NCBI RefSeq assembly: GCF_004015185.1
Contig: NZ_CP025746.1
Location: 3,179,776 to 3,243,775 of the forward strand
Reading direction: 5' to 3'
DNA: 64,000 bases
Source of the DNA: Clostridium manihotivorum
Lineage (GTDB): Bacteria; Bacillota; Clostridia; Clostridiales; Clostridiaceae
In this document: positions 17,733 to 26,856 of the stretch, piece after piece
How positions within the stretch are numbered: position 1 is the stretch's first letter
How the letters are laid out: the number at the start of each line of letters is the position of its first letter
The notes under the pieces: model-generated
The model's database searches: none
What the model was told of the DNA's origin: nothing
The model's input: only the letters and a program-made list of their open reading frames with translations
Translations under genes and position numbers: made by a program

Positions 17733-18711
17733 TCAAAACATAGGTATATTTGACTTTTTAACAAAGGAAAAAGGACTGATAATAAAGAAATTAACTGGGG
17801 AGTTTTATCTTAAGAAATTTGTTATTCATGATATGAGAAGTTTAAGCCATTATAGTTATGTAGCTGTTGATTTAAAAGCTATTAAAGATAATGAAAATGA
17901 ACTTATAGAAGCCTTAGTTGCCTTTAAAACCATGTATGATTCAAGAATAATCATCTTTGCAGAAGGGTTATTAATAGAAGATAATCTCATACAAAAACTA
18001 CTTAGCGAAAGGATTTATAACATTATAATAGCAGATACGGTTTCAGAAATAAAAGAGCAGATATTAAAATGTGTTAGTGAACAGGGAATGACAATTGAAG
18101 ATTACAGGGATTCCGAAGGTACAAAAAGTTTATCAAAATATATTTTTAAGCATAAGAATATAAAAATAGCAGTTGCAGGTGCACAAAATAGAGTTGGTAC
18201 AACTACGACTGCTTTTAATTTAACTAATTATTTGCATGGAATAGGTGCTAAAGTGAGTTACACAGAAGCCAATAATAATGAGCATTTAAAAGATATTGCA
18301 GCTTATTATGAGTTTACCATGGTTTCTGATAAATGTATTAAATACAAAGGTATAGGGTATTACCTAGATAAACAATTTCCAAATGATTATAATTTTAATA
18401 TTTTTGATTTAGGAATATTGAACCTTTCTAGCTTATCAATATTTAAAGCCTGCGATGTAAGAATTTTATGCAGTGGAAGCAAACCTTATGAACTGCCCTG
18501 TCTTAATAAAGCATTGAAACTGATAGGAGAAGAAAAAACAAACACTATTTTCTCATTTTCCGCAGAAGCAGGGAGAGTTAATTTGAAGAAACTAACTGAA
18601 AGCGAAAATAATAAAGTGCATTTTTCACTATATAATCCTAGTCTTTTTGATGGTAAAGTTAATGAAAAAGTGTTTAAAGATATTTTAATTGATTATATTA
18701 TAGAAATTTAA
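17710..18711 (+). CDS. CpaE/TadZ-like ATPase with receiver-like N-domain
   Basis: 333-residue protein. Residues 1-140 look like a degenerate response-regulator fold with alternating strands and helices (YVAVDLKAIKD, RIIIFAEGL, IYNIIIADT). Residues about 153-333 are a ParA/MinD-like ATPase with VAGAQNRVGTTTTAFNL in the Walker A position, lacking the usual GK-T pattern (NRVGTT). CpaE proteins have this two-domain build. The ATG at 17710 has GGGGAG 8 nt upstream and is preferred over the in-frame GTG at 17701. It is the second CpaE-like gene in the element. Confidence 0.68.
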   Translation: MLLCLSSNQNIGIFDFLTKEKGLIIKKLTGEFYLKKFVIHDMRSLSHYSYVAVDLKAIKDNENELIEALVAFKTMYDSRIIIFAEGLLIEDNLIQKLLSERIYNIIIADTVSEIKEQILKCVSEQGMTIEDYRDSEGTKSLSKYIFKHKNIKIAVAGAQNRVGTTTTAFNLTNYLHGIGAKVSYTEANNNEHLKDIAAYYEFTMVSDKCIKYKGIGYYLDKQFPNDYNFNIFDLGILNLSSLSIFKACDVRILCSGSKPYELPCLNKALKLIGEEKTNTIFSFSAEAGRVNLKKLTESENNKVHFSLYNPSLFDGKVNEKVFKDILIDYIIEI

Positions 18712-18731
18712 GTAAGGGGAGGATGTTTCTG

Positions 18732-19346
18732 ATGAAGAAAAATGAATTGTTAGACCAAGTTTATAAATCAAACTTACCAAGTAGAGCTAAACAGATTATG
18801 TTTTATCTTATAAATAGATCTAATGCAGAAGGAACATGCTTTCCTTCTGTTAAAACAATAGCCAGCGATTGCGGTATATCAGCAAGAACAGTTCAAAGAA
18901 CTATGACAATTATTTTACAAGAAGGATTTATAAAGAAGGATAGCCGATTTAGAGAAAAGGGAGGACAAACATCTAATTTATATACCCTATGTTGTCCTTC
19001 TGAAACCAGTGAAGGAGTGGATGATAAAGAGTTAAATATTAAAGAAGAAAAAGTTGAAGATAACTGCAATGAGAATAATATAAAGATGCAAATAGTAACT
19101 TTTGACGATTATACATCAAGTGATGACTTAATAAGTGAAATTATTAATGAAGATTTATTAAAAGAAGACGAGCCAAATCATAATGGGGCTACAGAATCAT
19201 CTTATAGGGATGACAGATCTTGTATACCTACAGAATATTGCTCTATTTTTAAGCCATTCAAGAGAATTGAAAGTAACTGGTGCTTTCTAGATAATTATAC
19301 AATTGTTCAGTGTCGTAGGGAGGGTGACAGTTTGCAACCACCTTGA
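18732..19346 (+). CDS. Helix-turn-helix protein (HTH_36-like)
   Basis: 204-residue protein whose first 90 residues form a winged helix seen in replication-initiator-like and phage proteins (KTIASDCGISARTVQRTMT is the recognition region, followed by KDSRFREKGGQTSNLYTL). The rest is acidic and low in structure. The ATG at 18732 is preferred because AGGGGAGG lies 10 nt upstream; the ATG at 18723 is too close. It ends the conjugation operon and may regulate it or take part in replication of the element. No clear terminator follows. Confidence 0.75.
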   Translation: MKKNELLDQVYKSNLPSRAKQIMFYLINRSNAEGTCFPSVKTIASDCGISARTVQRTMTIILQEGFIKKDSRFREKGGQTSNLYTLCCPSETSEGVDDKELNIKEEKVEDNCNENNIKMQIVTFDDYTSSDDLISEIINEDLLKEDEPNHNGATESSYRDDRSCIPTEYCSIFKPFKRIESNWCFLDNYTIVQCRREGDSLQPP

Positions 19347-19559
19347 ACTATATAATCTAAGATATATAGGGTTATTGAAAAATAAGTATTATAACTATAT
19401 AAAGATACAGATGTTTTAATAATATAGCACTAATACAGAGAAGTAGTTGCCATAGTCTAAATTTATATATATATGCTTAAAACTTGCTATTATTCGTATA
19501 ACCGTATATACTTAAAATGAGCAATTGTAGGTAAATTATGTATGTGTTCGTGGAGGTCA

Positions 19560-19628
19560 AAGATCTAAATGATCTATAACAGATAGACTAGAGAGTGGGA
19601 ACGAGCGAGATAGGCTACCCAGTGTTCC
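19560..19628 (+). ncRNA. Hairpin plus pseudoknot leader before the hsd locus
   Basis: P1 is AGATC-taaat-GATCT (19561-19575). P2 pairs GATAGACTA (19582-19590) with TAGGCTACC (19611-19619), two mismatches. The P2 loop carries GGAAC (19598-19602), complementary to GTTCC (19624-19628) just outside P2, forming an H-type pseudoknot. The same plan with different sequences recurs at 38234-38301 and 40983-41056. A ribosome-binding site AAAGGATGG follows. The rest of the roughly 300-nt gap from 19347 is AT-rich with no gene seen. Confidence 0.6.
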
Positions 19629-19648
19629 AAATGAAAGGATGGAAAGTT

Positions 19649-19858
19649 ATGGACTTTGTATCGGTAAAAGAGATAGCCGAAAAGTGGAGCATTTCAGAGA
19701 GAAGAGTTCAGGCTCTTTGCGAAAAGGGAAGAATTGAAGGGGTTTTGCGGTTTGGACGTTCCTGGGCTATACCAAAGGATGCTGAAAAGCCTAAAGATGC
19801 TAGAATTAAGTCTAATAAATGCAATGAAATAGAATACAACGGAGGGTCAAATGATTAA
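19649..19858 (+). CDS. Small helix-turn-helix protein of the type I RM locus
   Basis: 69-residue DNA-binding protein (VSVKEIAEKWSISERRVQAL, then GRSWAIPKDAEKP), a MerR/excisionase-like helix-turn-helix that commonly sits before clostridial hsdM genes. The ATG at 19649 follows a structured leader and AAAGGATGG; an upstream GTG at 19595 falls inside the leader and is unlikely. It overlaps hsdM by 8 nt. It probably controls expression of the restriction operon. Confidence 0.8.
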   Translation: MDFVSVKEIAEKWSISERRVQALCEKGRIEGVLRFGRSWAIPKDAEKPKDARIKSNKCNEIEYNGGSND

Positions 19859-21581
19859 TATAAACATAAATGAAAAAGCTAATTTGATATGGTCAGTGGC
19901 GGATAAACTAAGAGGAGATTTTAAGCAATCGGAGTACGGTAAAGTTATACTGCCTTTAACTGTGCTGAGAAGGCTAGACTGTGTGCTGGAAGATACGAAA
20001 GATAAGGTTTTGGCAAAATACAATGAGCTAAAATCTATTATGGATGAAGAAGTGCTAGATCCTTTTTTAAGAGACGAAAGTGGGTATAACTTTTATAATA
20101 CAAGTAAATATACTTTTAAGACATTACTAGATGATGCTGATAATATCGAAGCTAACCTAAAAGATTACATAAATGGATTCTCTAAAAATGCTTATGAAAT
20201 AATTGAAAAATTTGAGTTTGATGTTCAAATAACAAAGCTTGTGAACAGTGAACTTCTTTATATTGTTTTAAGTGAATTTGTAAAGCCAGAAGCAGACTTA
20301 CATCCCGATAAAGTTTCTAATATAGAAATGGGATATATCTTTGAGGAACTTATACGTAAGTTCTCAGAAATATCAAATGAAACAGCAGGAGAGCACTACA
20401 CACCAAGAGAAGTTATAAAGCTTATGGTAAATCTGCTATTTATTGAGGATACAGAAATACTTACAGGTTCAGACACACCAAGAACTATATATGATCCAGC
20501 CTGCGGTACTGGAGGAATGCTTACAGCAGCAGATGAATACTTAAAGGAACTAAATAGTGAGGCAAAACTTATTCCTTTTGGTCAGGAGTTAAATGGAGAA
20601 ACTTATGCTGTCTGTGGTTCAGATATGCTTATTAAAGGTGCTAATGCCAACAACATAAAGCATGGAGATACCCTTAAAAATGATATGTATGCAAATGTAA
20701 AGTTTGATTATATGCTTTCAAATCCACCCTTTGGAGTTGAATGGAAAAAACAACAAAAGGAAGTTACTAAAGAATATGAAAAACTAGGGTATGAAGGAAG
20801 ATTTGGAGCAGGTCTGCCTAGAGTATCTGATGGAGCCTTCTTATTCTTACAAACATTAATTTCTAAGATGAAGCCAGAAGGCTCAAGAATAGCTATCGTA
20901 TTAAATGGTTCTCCGCTATTTACAGGTGATGCAGGAAGTGGAGAAAGCAATATAAGGAAATGGATTATTGAGAATGATTGGCTGGAAGCAATTATAGCTT
21001 TGCCGACTAATCTATTTTATAATACTGGAATATCAACTTATATTTGGGTGTTATCAAACAAGAAAAAGCCTTATAGAAAAGGAAAGATTCAGCTTATTAA
21101 TGCCATTAATATGTATGAAAAAATGAGAAAATCCCTAGGGGAGAAACGTCAAGAAGTACCAGAATGGGCGATTGAAGAAATCACTCGTACCTTTGGAGAT
21201 TTTAAAGAAAGCAATATTTCAAAGATATACGATAATAATAAATTTGGATACAACAAGATAGTGGTTGAAAGACCATTAAGAGATGAAGAAGGAAATATTA
21301 TAACTGACAAACAAGGAAATCCAAAGCCAGATGCTAAGCTCAGAGATACAGAGAGTATTCCACTTAATGAAGATATATATGAATATTTTGAGAGGGAAGT
21401 AAAACCTTATGTGCCAGATGCTTGGATTGATGAAAGCAAAACTAAAATAGGATATGAAATACACTTTACAAGGTACTTCTATGAGTTTACTATTCCAAGA
21501 CAATCAAATGAAGTAATGATAGAAATAATGAATATGGAGACAGAACTTCAAGCAGTTCTTGGGAGGTTGTTTGAAGTATGA
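19851..21581 (+). CDS. hsdM: Type I restriction-modification methylase subunit HsdM
   Basis: 576-residue N6-adenine methyltransferase subunit. An N-terminal HsdM helical domain (LRGDFKQSEYGKVILPLTVL) precedes the SAM-binding motif YDPACGTGGML (about residue 214) and the catalytic NPPFGVEW (about residue 289). GEHYTPREVIKLM is the typical linker. The length fits the longer HsdM group. It is coupled to hsdS by an ATGA overlap. Methylation specificity depends on HsdS. Confidence 0.96.
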   Translation: MINININEKANLIWSVADKLRGDFKQSEYGKVILPLTVLRRLDCVLEDTKDKVLAKYNELKSIMDEEVLDPFLRDESGYNFYNTSKYTFKTLLDDADNIEANLKDYINGFSKNAYEIIEKFEFDVQITKLVNSELLYIVLSEFVKPEADLHPDKVSNIEMGYIFEELIRKFSEISNETAGEHYTPREVIKLMVNLLFIEDTEILTGSDTPRTIYDPACGTGGMLTAADEYLKELNSEAKLIPFGQELNGETYAVCGSDMLIKGANANNIKHGDTLKNDMYANVKFDYMLSNPPFGVEWKKQQKEVTKEYEKLGYEGRFGAGLPRVSDGAFLFLQTLISKMKPEGSRIAIVLNGSPLFTGDAGSGESNIRKWIIENDWLEAIIALPTNLFYNTGISTYIWVLSNKKKPYRKGKIQLINAINMYEKMRKSLGEKRQEVPEWAIEEITRTFGDFKESNISKIYDNNKFGYNKIVVERPLRDEEGNIITDKQGNPKPDAKLRDTESIPLNEDIYEYFEREVKPYVPDAWIDESKTKIGYEIHFTRYFYEFTIPRQSNEVMIEIMNMETELQAVLGRLFEV

Positions 21582-22867
21582 GACAGATGAAGGATAGTGG
21601 AATAAGATGGATAAAAGAAATACCAAGTGATTGGCAAGTAATTAAAGTAAAATATTTAACTTCTCAAGTTGGTAGTGGAAAGACTCCAAAAGGTGGAGCA
21701 GAAGTGTATGTTCAAAGTGGAATTATGTTTTTAAGAAGTCAAAATATTTATAATGATGGATTACATTTAGATGATGTTGTATATATAGATGAAAAAACTA
21801 ATGAGGAGATGTCTTCTACAAAGGTTAAACCATATGATATTCTATTAAACATAACGGGAGCATCTATTGGTAGAACATGTATGGTACCAGGAGATTTTCA
21901 AGTTGCTAATGTAAATCAGCACGTATGCATCCTAAGACCTATTCAAGAAAAGATTTTACCAATGTTATTTGAAAAGGTAATGCAATCTTGCTTTGTATTT
22001 AATCAGATTTACTCTTTTCAAAATGGTAGCTCTAGAGAAGGACTTAATTTTGGTGATATAGGTAATCTAGTTATTACTATGCCAAAAAGATTAGAAAAGC
22101 AAGAAAAGTTAGCTGGTTTTTTAGATAATAAGTGTAACGAAGTTGATAAAGCTATAGAAATTCATCAGAAACATATAGATTTATTGAAAACATATAAACA
22201 ATCAATTATAACTGAGGCTATAACAAAAGGTATCAATAAAAATGCTGAGATGAAAGATAGTAATATTAGTTGGATTGGCAAAGTTCCATGCCATTGGGAA
22301 GTAGGAAGAATAAAGAACAAGTTTGCAATTAAAAAGAACCTTGTTTACACAGAAGATAGAGAAGTTCTTTCACTTACGCAAAGAGGTTTAAAAATCAAAG
22401 ATATAACAAGTAATGATGGACAATTAGCAGTAAGCTATGCAGGTTATCAAGAGGTTTTAATTGATGATTTTGTTATGAACTCAATGGACTTGTTGACAGG
22501 ATATGTGGACTGTTCGATTTACGAAGGAGTAACAAGCCCAGATTATAGAGTGTTTCAACTAAATGAGGAGGGGTCAAAGAGATACTACTTATATTATTTT
22601 CAAATGTGTTACTTTAGAAAATTATTTTATGGCTTTGGCAGAGGAGTATCACATTTAGGTAGATGGAGGCTGCAAAGAGAAGAATTTTATAATTTTCCAT
22701 TACTTACTCCCCCAATTGATGAGCAAGAAGAAATAAATAATTATCTAGATAAAAAATGCGAAGATATAGACAAAGCAATAACCATAAAACAAGGATTAAT
22801 TAAAAAGTTAAATGAGTATAAAAAGAATCTTATTTATGAGGCTGTAACGGGGAAAATTGAGATTTAG
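21578..22867 (+). CDS. hsdS: Type I restriction specificity subunit HsdS
   Basis: 429-residue protein with two target-recognition domains, each introduced by a similar element (MKDSGIRWIKEIPSDWQV and MKDSNISWIGKVPCHWEV), and two conserved helical spacers (LDNKCNEVDKAIEIHQKHI near residue 185, LDKKCEDIDKAITIKQGLI near the C-terminus). The internal repeat symmetry is as expected for a full-length HsdS with a bipartite recognition sequence. The stop is followed 15 nt later by an unusual inserted gene block rather than hsdR. Confidence 0.95.
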   Translation: MRQMKDSGIRWIKEIPSDWQVIKVKYLTSQVGSGKTPKGGAEVYVQSGIMFLRSQNIYNDGLHLDDVVYIDEKTNEEMSSTKVKPYDILLNITGASIGRTCMVPGDFQVANVNQHVCILRPIQEKILPMLFEKVMQSCFVFNQIYSFQNGSSREGLNFGDIGNLVITMPKRLEKQEKLAGFLDNKCNEVDKAIEIHQKHIDLLKTYKQSIITEAITKGINKNAEMKDSNISWIGKVPCHWEVGRIKNKFAIKKNLVYTEDREVLSLTQRGLKIKDITSNDGQLAVSYAGYQEVLIDDFVMNSMDLLTGYVDCSIYEGVTSPDYRVFQLNEEGSKRYYLYYFQMCYFRKLFYGFGRGVSHLGRWRLQREEFYNFPLLTPPIDEQEEINNYLDKKCEDIDKAITIKQGLIKKLNEYKKNLIYEAVTGKIEI

Positions 22868-22882
22868 CAGGAGGTACTTAGA

Positions 22883-23887
22883 ATGAACATTAGTAAAATT
22901 AGCATACAAAATTTTACGGTATTTGATAACTTTGAATTGGAAGCTTCAGAGGGAATAAATGTTATTATCGGTCATAATGGAACAGGTAAAACCCATTTAT
23001 TAAAGCTGATATATTCAGTATGTGAAAGTGTTAATTATGAGGGGAAAGATGTATTTGATATATCTCAGCCATTTTTTAGAGTAAATTCTATTAACTTAGT
23101 AAGAGATAGACAGGATAAAAATAAGAAAACCAATGTGTCAGTTCACTATGCTGATGATAGTAATGCAAGTTATGCAATTATTAAACATGAAGGAATGAAA
23201 TTAGCAGCAGATGGTTCTAGCTACAATAATATTGACTTTAAGATAAAGGATATATTTATTCCTGCAAAAGAAATGTTGTCTCATTCAAAGGGATTTTTAG
23301 CATTAAATAATAAATATGACATGCCCTTCGATAGAACATACGTTGATATTATTACTAATGCAGAACTGCCAGAAACAAGAGAGATATCACAGTTAAATCA
23401 AAAGTTATTAGATATTATTTCAAAGATAATTGATGGTAAAGTAGTATATGAGAACGATACTTTTTATGTAATTAAAACAGATGGCTCAAAAATAGAATTT
23501 TCCATAGAAGCTGAAGGGTTACGTAAGTTCGGGCTGTTGTGGAAATTAATTAGAAATGGATTAATAGATAAGGATACTGTTCTTCTATGGGATGAACCAG
23601 AAGCAAATATTAATCCAGAATTAATACCTGTTCTTGTAGATATTCTTCTAGAGCTTCAAAGGGAAGGAGTTCAAATTTTTGTAGCTACACATAGTTATAA
23701 TTTTGCTAAGTATTTTGAAATAAAACGAGGAAGTTCAGACAAAGTTATATATCACAACTTATATAAAGCAGAAAATGGTGTTAAAGCTCAAAGTGAAAGT
23801 TATTTTGGAAAATTAAATAATAATCCAATCATTGAAGCTGATTCTAAACTTTTAGATGAAGTCATTGAAGGAAGTTTTGGTGAGTGA
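22883..23887 (+). CDS. SMC/ABC-like AAA ATPase in the hsd locus
   Basis: 334-residue ATPase of the AAA_15/AAA_21 (OLD/RecF-like) type. It has the N-terminal strand ISIQNFTVFDNFELEASEG, Walker A GHNGTGKTHLLK (about residue 30), Walker B TVLLWDEPEANINPEL (about residue 231) and the H-loop-like IFVATHSYNFAKYF (about residue 260). There is no fused TOPRIM domain, unlike OLD or GajA. It overlaps or abuts the small nuclease-like gene downstream, so the pair probably works together. Standalone ATPases of this type with a partner nuclease are common in anti-phage systems. The specific system is not recognised. Confidence 0.85.
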   Translation: MNISKISIQNFTVFDNFELEASEGINVIIGHNGTGKTHLLKLIYSVCESVNYEGKDVFDISQPFFRVNSINLVRDRQDKNKKTNVSVHYADDSNASYAIIKHEGMKLAADGSSYNNIDFKIKDIFIPAKEMLSHSKGFLALNNKYDMPFDRTYVDIITNAELPETREISQLNQKLLDIISKIIDGKVVYENDTFYVIKTDGSKIEFSIEAEGLRKFGLLWKLIRNGLIDKDTVLLWDEPEANINPELIPVLVDILLELQREGVQIFVATHSYNFAKYFEIKRGSSDKVIYHNLYKAENGVKAQSESYFGKLNNNPIIEADSKLLDEVIEGSFGE

Positions 23888-23891
23888 GCTG

Positions 23892-24407
23892 ATGAAAGAT
23901 AAAATATTGCTTGATGAAAATAAACAGTACAAATTTGATTTTTCAAATGCGGATTATGTTTGGGAAATACACGAGATAACACGTGATACTATGCTAAGTG
24001 ATGTGGATTTTATTGCTGAAACTAACAATAAAATACTATTTATAGAATATAAGAATGCAAGTATAAAAGGAGCAGTTAATCCAGATAGAATATTTCAAAA
24101 GATAAAAACTGAAGATTTTTATAAAAAGATAGCTCGGAAATACTATGATAGCCTTTTAATATTTTGGGCATGTAATGGAAATCAAAAAAACTTACCTATA
24201 GTGTATATTCTTTTAATTGAGCATCCAATGATAGATAAGAAGATAAGAAAAATGCTTAAAGAGAAGATTAACAAACAATTGCCGTTAAATTTAAAAGATG
24301 AAAGACTTACTAGAACTATAATTTCTGATTTTGAAGTGTGTAGTCTAGAAGAATGGAAAGAAAAGTTCCCACAAATTAGCATTATACCAATTGAAAAAGA
24401 GCAGTAA
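23892..24407 (+). CDS. Putative PD-(D/E)XK-like nuclease partner of the ATPase
   Basis: 171-residue protein. SDVDFIAETNNKILFIEYKN contains D, then E-x-K with the spacing and strand pattern of a PD-(D/E)XK nuclease core, at about residues 36-55. A following helix and the strand YDSLLIFWACNG fit the fold. The ATG at 23892 is preferred after the ATPase stop (23887), but GTG 23880 or ATG 23856, overlapping the ATPase gene, are possible. No family name is recognised. The nuclease assignment is inferred from the motif and the pairing with an ATPase. Confidence 0.65.
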   Translation: MKDKILLDENKQYKFDFSNADYVWEIHEITRDTMLSDVDFIAETNNKILFIEYKNASIKGAVNPDRIFQKIKTEDFYKKIARKYYDSLLIFWACNGNQKNLPIVYILLIEHPMIDKKIRKMLKEKINKQLPLNLKDERLTRTIISDFEVCSLEEWKEKFPQISIIPIEKEQ

Positions 24408-24449
24408 CAAAAAACTAATATATCAACAATACTAAGAGGTGAGCAGTTA

Positions 24450-25058
24450 GTGATATTCGATAAGTTATATGGACGTCAAAGAGATATTATGCAGTTAATA
24501 TATAATGTATCAACTGAAGAAGCTATTATAAATATAAATAAGTATATGGACAATAACAATTTAAAAGATAGAGATTTAGGAAGTGATTTAGATGGTTTGA
24601 AGGAAATGGGGTACCTAGAATTTTCATGGGGAATGAGATATAGCCTTTTTAATTTTCAAGTTACCCCTAAAGGAAGGAGCTATTTTGAGATGGAAAAAGA
24701 TTTTGAAAAATTACAGAATAATAGGGTAAGTAATCAGTATAATGTTGGAACTATTAATGCAACTGGAAGCAATGTTACGTTTGGTGATGTTATAAGTTCA
24801 ACACAGAGTATAGATAATTCAGTACAATCAATTGAGAAAAGAATAGATGAAATGGGTGCGGAAGATAAAGAAGCTCTAAAGGAGCTTCTTGAAGAAGCAA
24901 AAGAAATAGCTGAAAATATCAAGGAAACCAAATCAATACATACTAATAATGGATTTATAAAAAGATTAGGAAAGCATTTTGAAAAACACAATTGGTTTTA
25001 TAGTTCTATACTTGAGCTATTTGGAAACACCGTTATAGGAACTTTACAGAATAAATAG
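24450..25058 (+). CDS. Winged-helix protein with shared C-terminal module (copy 1)
   Basis: 202-residue protein from GTG 24450 behind AAGAGGTGAG. Residues 1-85 look like a winged helix (IMQLIYNVSTEEA, LDGLKEMGYLEFSW, FNFQVTPKGRSYFE). Residues about 95-202 form a module with NVGTINATGSNVTFGDVIS, STQSIDNSVQSIEKRIDE, an acidic coiled-coil-like helix and a C-terminal HNWFYSSILELFGNTVIG. The next gene carries the same module on a different N-terminus. I do not recognise the family. The layout (sensor or DNA-binding head plus oligomerising or membrane-active tail) is consistent with a defence effector or regulator, but that is inference. Confidence 0.75.
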   Translation: MIFDKLYGRQRDIMQLIYNVSTEEAIININKYMDNNNLKDRDLGSDLDGLKEMGYLEFSWGMRYSLFNFQVTPKGRSYFEMEKDFEKLQNNRVSNQYNVGTINATGSNVTFGDVISSTQSIDNSVQSIEKRIDEMGAEDKEALKELLEEAKEIAENIKETKSIHTNNGFIKRLGKHFEKHNWFYSSILELFGNTVIGTLQNK

Positions 25059-25086
25059 ATGTTAAATTAGGGGGCGGGTTGGTAAG

Positions 25087-26001
25087 GTGGTTTGCTTAAA
25101 TAATATTCAAGAAGAGTTACTTAAAATTCTTTTAGATAACTTCCATGAAAATGGTACAACATCTGTAGCTAAATTTGATTATGAAATACTACCGTTACAT
25201 ATTAGATTAGATATCCATAATATTATGAACGAACTTCAAGAATTACATATTCTTGTTGGATTTGAAATAGAGACAAACTGGGATACTACGCCTTATACTA
25301 ATGAGGTTATCGCTATTTTAACTCCCTATGCTAAAAAGTATTTTAGTGAAAAAGAAACTAATGAAAAAAAACAGAATTGGAAACTTGCAGGTGGAAAAGA
25401 TATGTTTAGAACATTAACACCAAAGGTAAGAGCATTATTTGCTGAAATACTTGAAAATAGAGATATCCTCGATGAATATTTTAAAAATAAATTTGAAGAT
25501 TTATCCTATGACGATGATGTTGTTCTGAGAGGAATGATAGAGGAACTAATAAATAAAGATTTAATATCAGTGCCATTGTGGGCTGAAAACCTGCCTTATA
25601 ATGTATCCATAACTTACAATGGAACAATATATTTTGAACAAGAAGCGGAATTTGAAAAGCAAAAAGAAATAAATGCTGCTCAGATTTTTAACATAGATAC
25701 ATTTAATGCACATGGTAGTAATGTGACTTTCGGAAATGTTATAAATTCAACTCAAAGTATTGATAATTCAATAGAGCAGGTAAAGAAATTAATTGATGAG
25801 CATGGTGGAGATGACAAAAAAGAATTAAATGAGCTTTTGGAAGATGTTAAAGAAATCTGTGGAAATATAAATGAAACTAAAACAATTCATAAGAATAGTG
25901 GTCTCATGAAGCGTCTTAACAAGAATATAGAAAAGCATGGATGGTTTTATAGCTCAGTAATTCAATTATTAGGGAAATCTGTTTTTCAAGTTTTAGGTTA
26001 G
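25087..26001 (+). CDS. Double winged-helix protein with shared C-terminal module (copy 2)
   Basis: 304-residue paralogue of the preceding protein. Its N-terminal 190 residues appear to hold two winged-helix-like units (residues about 3-90 and 105-190). The C-terminal 110 residues repeat the module: TFNAHGSNVTFGNVIN, STQSIDNSIEQVKKLIDE, an acidic helix, and HGWFYSSVIQLLGKSVFQVL. The start is near nt 25087 (GTG) behind GGGGGCGGG-type purines; the exact start is uncertain. Tandem copies with different heads suggest two inputs feeding a common output. The function is unknown. Confidence 0.75.
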   Translation: MVCLNNIQEELLKILLDNFHENGTTSVAKFDYEILPLHIRLDIHNIMNELQELHILVGFEIETNWDTTPYTNEVIAILTPYAKKYFSEKETNEKKQNWKLAGGKDMFRTLTPKVRALFAEILENRDILDEYFKNKFEDLSYDDDVVLRGMIEELINKDLISVPLWAENLPYNVSITYNGTIYFEQEAEFEKQKEINAAQIFNIDTFNAHGSNVTFGNVINSTQSIDNSIEQVKKLIDEHGGDDKKELNELLEDVKEICGNINETKTIHKNSGLMKRLNKNIEKHGWFYSSVIQLLGKSVFQVLG

Positions 26002-26040
26002 TATTAGCAACGATAAACTAATGAAGACAGGGGTGAAGTG

Positions 26041-26844
26041 ATGTTCAATATTTATTATATAAATTTAGAAAAAGCTTTCGAAATTTCAATGATGATTAAC
26101 AATGTTCTTTTAAAATCAAAACAACAAGAAAATCAAAGTCAAAAACAAAATAATTTTGACACTAATGCAGAAGCGCAGGGTGAAGGTGGAAATAGTCTTT
26201 TTGCTAAAGCTATGGGAAAGCTAGGTTTAAAGTTCACCCATTCTTCAACAAATTCTAAAAAGATGATTGATACCATGGAAGTAAATATAACGAAATCTAT
26301 AATTCTTGAGCAAATAAATGAAAAGGCAAAGAAGATTGGAAAGCTTTCTAATAATAAAATAGGGAGTTTAATAAAAATTGATGATGTTTCATTAAGCATT
26401 GATAATATGAATGAAATTATTGCAACTAAATCAATTATGAATGGAATGATTGAGGATATAAAGTATGAGGGAGTTAATGTAAATAGTTTTCTCCAGACCG
26501 TCTTGAAAGACTCTGCCTATATTTTTAGCGGAACTCATAAAGGAACTAAAATTTCGTTTAAGATACCTATGCAAATAGATAAGGAAATGGAAAGTCAATA
26601 TAACATTACAGATTTAGAAATAGGGACAGTTACCATTCTTGGAATTTATAGAGGAAAACATAATAAAAAGGATATAGACAGTAAAATGAGCCAAATTATG
26701 ATGCTAAATAACATGGCTTCAAACAACACAGAATCTAATATTGAAGATGGAGATATTGATAATAAAAATAATGAAGCTGAAAAAGATGAAATAGTGCATT
26801 ATATTGATATTATTGCAATAATCCAAGATCTCAATATTGATTAG
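26041..26844 (+). CDS. Unknown protein of the hsd insertion (possibly DUF6414-like)
   Basis: 267-residue soluble protein that begins FNIYYINLEKAFEISMMIN, has a Gln/Asn-rich low-complexity stretch (about residues 25-50), then a mixed alpha-beta middle with MEVNITKSIILEQINEKAK and a strand EIGTVTILGIYRGKH, followed by an acidic Asn-rich segment and a C-terminal strand. The opening and the ligand-like middle loosely resemble DUF6414 proteins; this is a weak resemblance only. It sits between the winged-helix pair and the ClpB-like gene, four nt from the latter's region, so it is probably part of one operon. Confidence 0.65.
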   Translation: MFNIYYINLEKAFEISMMINNVLLKSKQQENQSQKQNNFDTNAEAQGEGGNSLFAKAMGKLGLKFTHSSTNSKKMIDTMEVNITKSIILEQINEKAKKIGKLSNNKIGSLIKIDDVSLSIDNMNEIIATKSIMNGMIEDIKYEGVNVNSFLQTVLKDSAYIFSGTHKGTKISFKIPMQIDKEMESQYNITDLEIGTVTILGIYRGKHNKKDIDSKMSQIMMLNNMASNNTESNIEDGDIDNKNNEAEKDEIVHYIDIIAIIQDLNID

Positions 26845-26856
26845 TAGGTGAAGTTA

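Noticed and set aside
19347..19560. Element end or attachment site between the conjugation and hsd loci
   Set aside because: No integrase, direct repeat or tRNA end was found; the only structure is the leader before the HTH gene.
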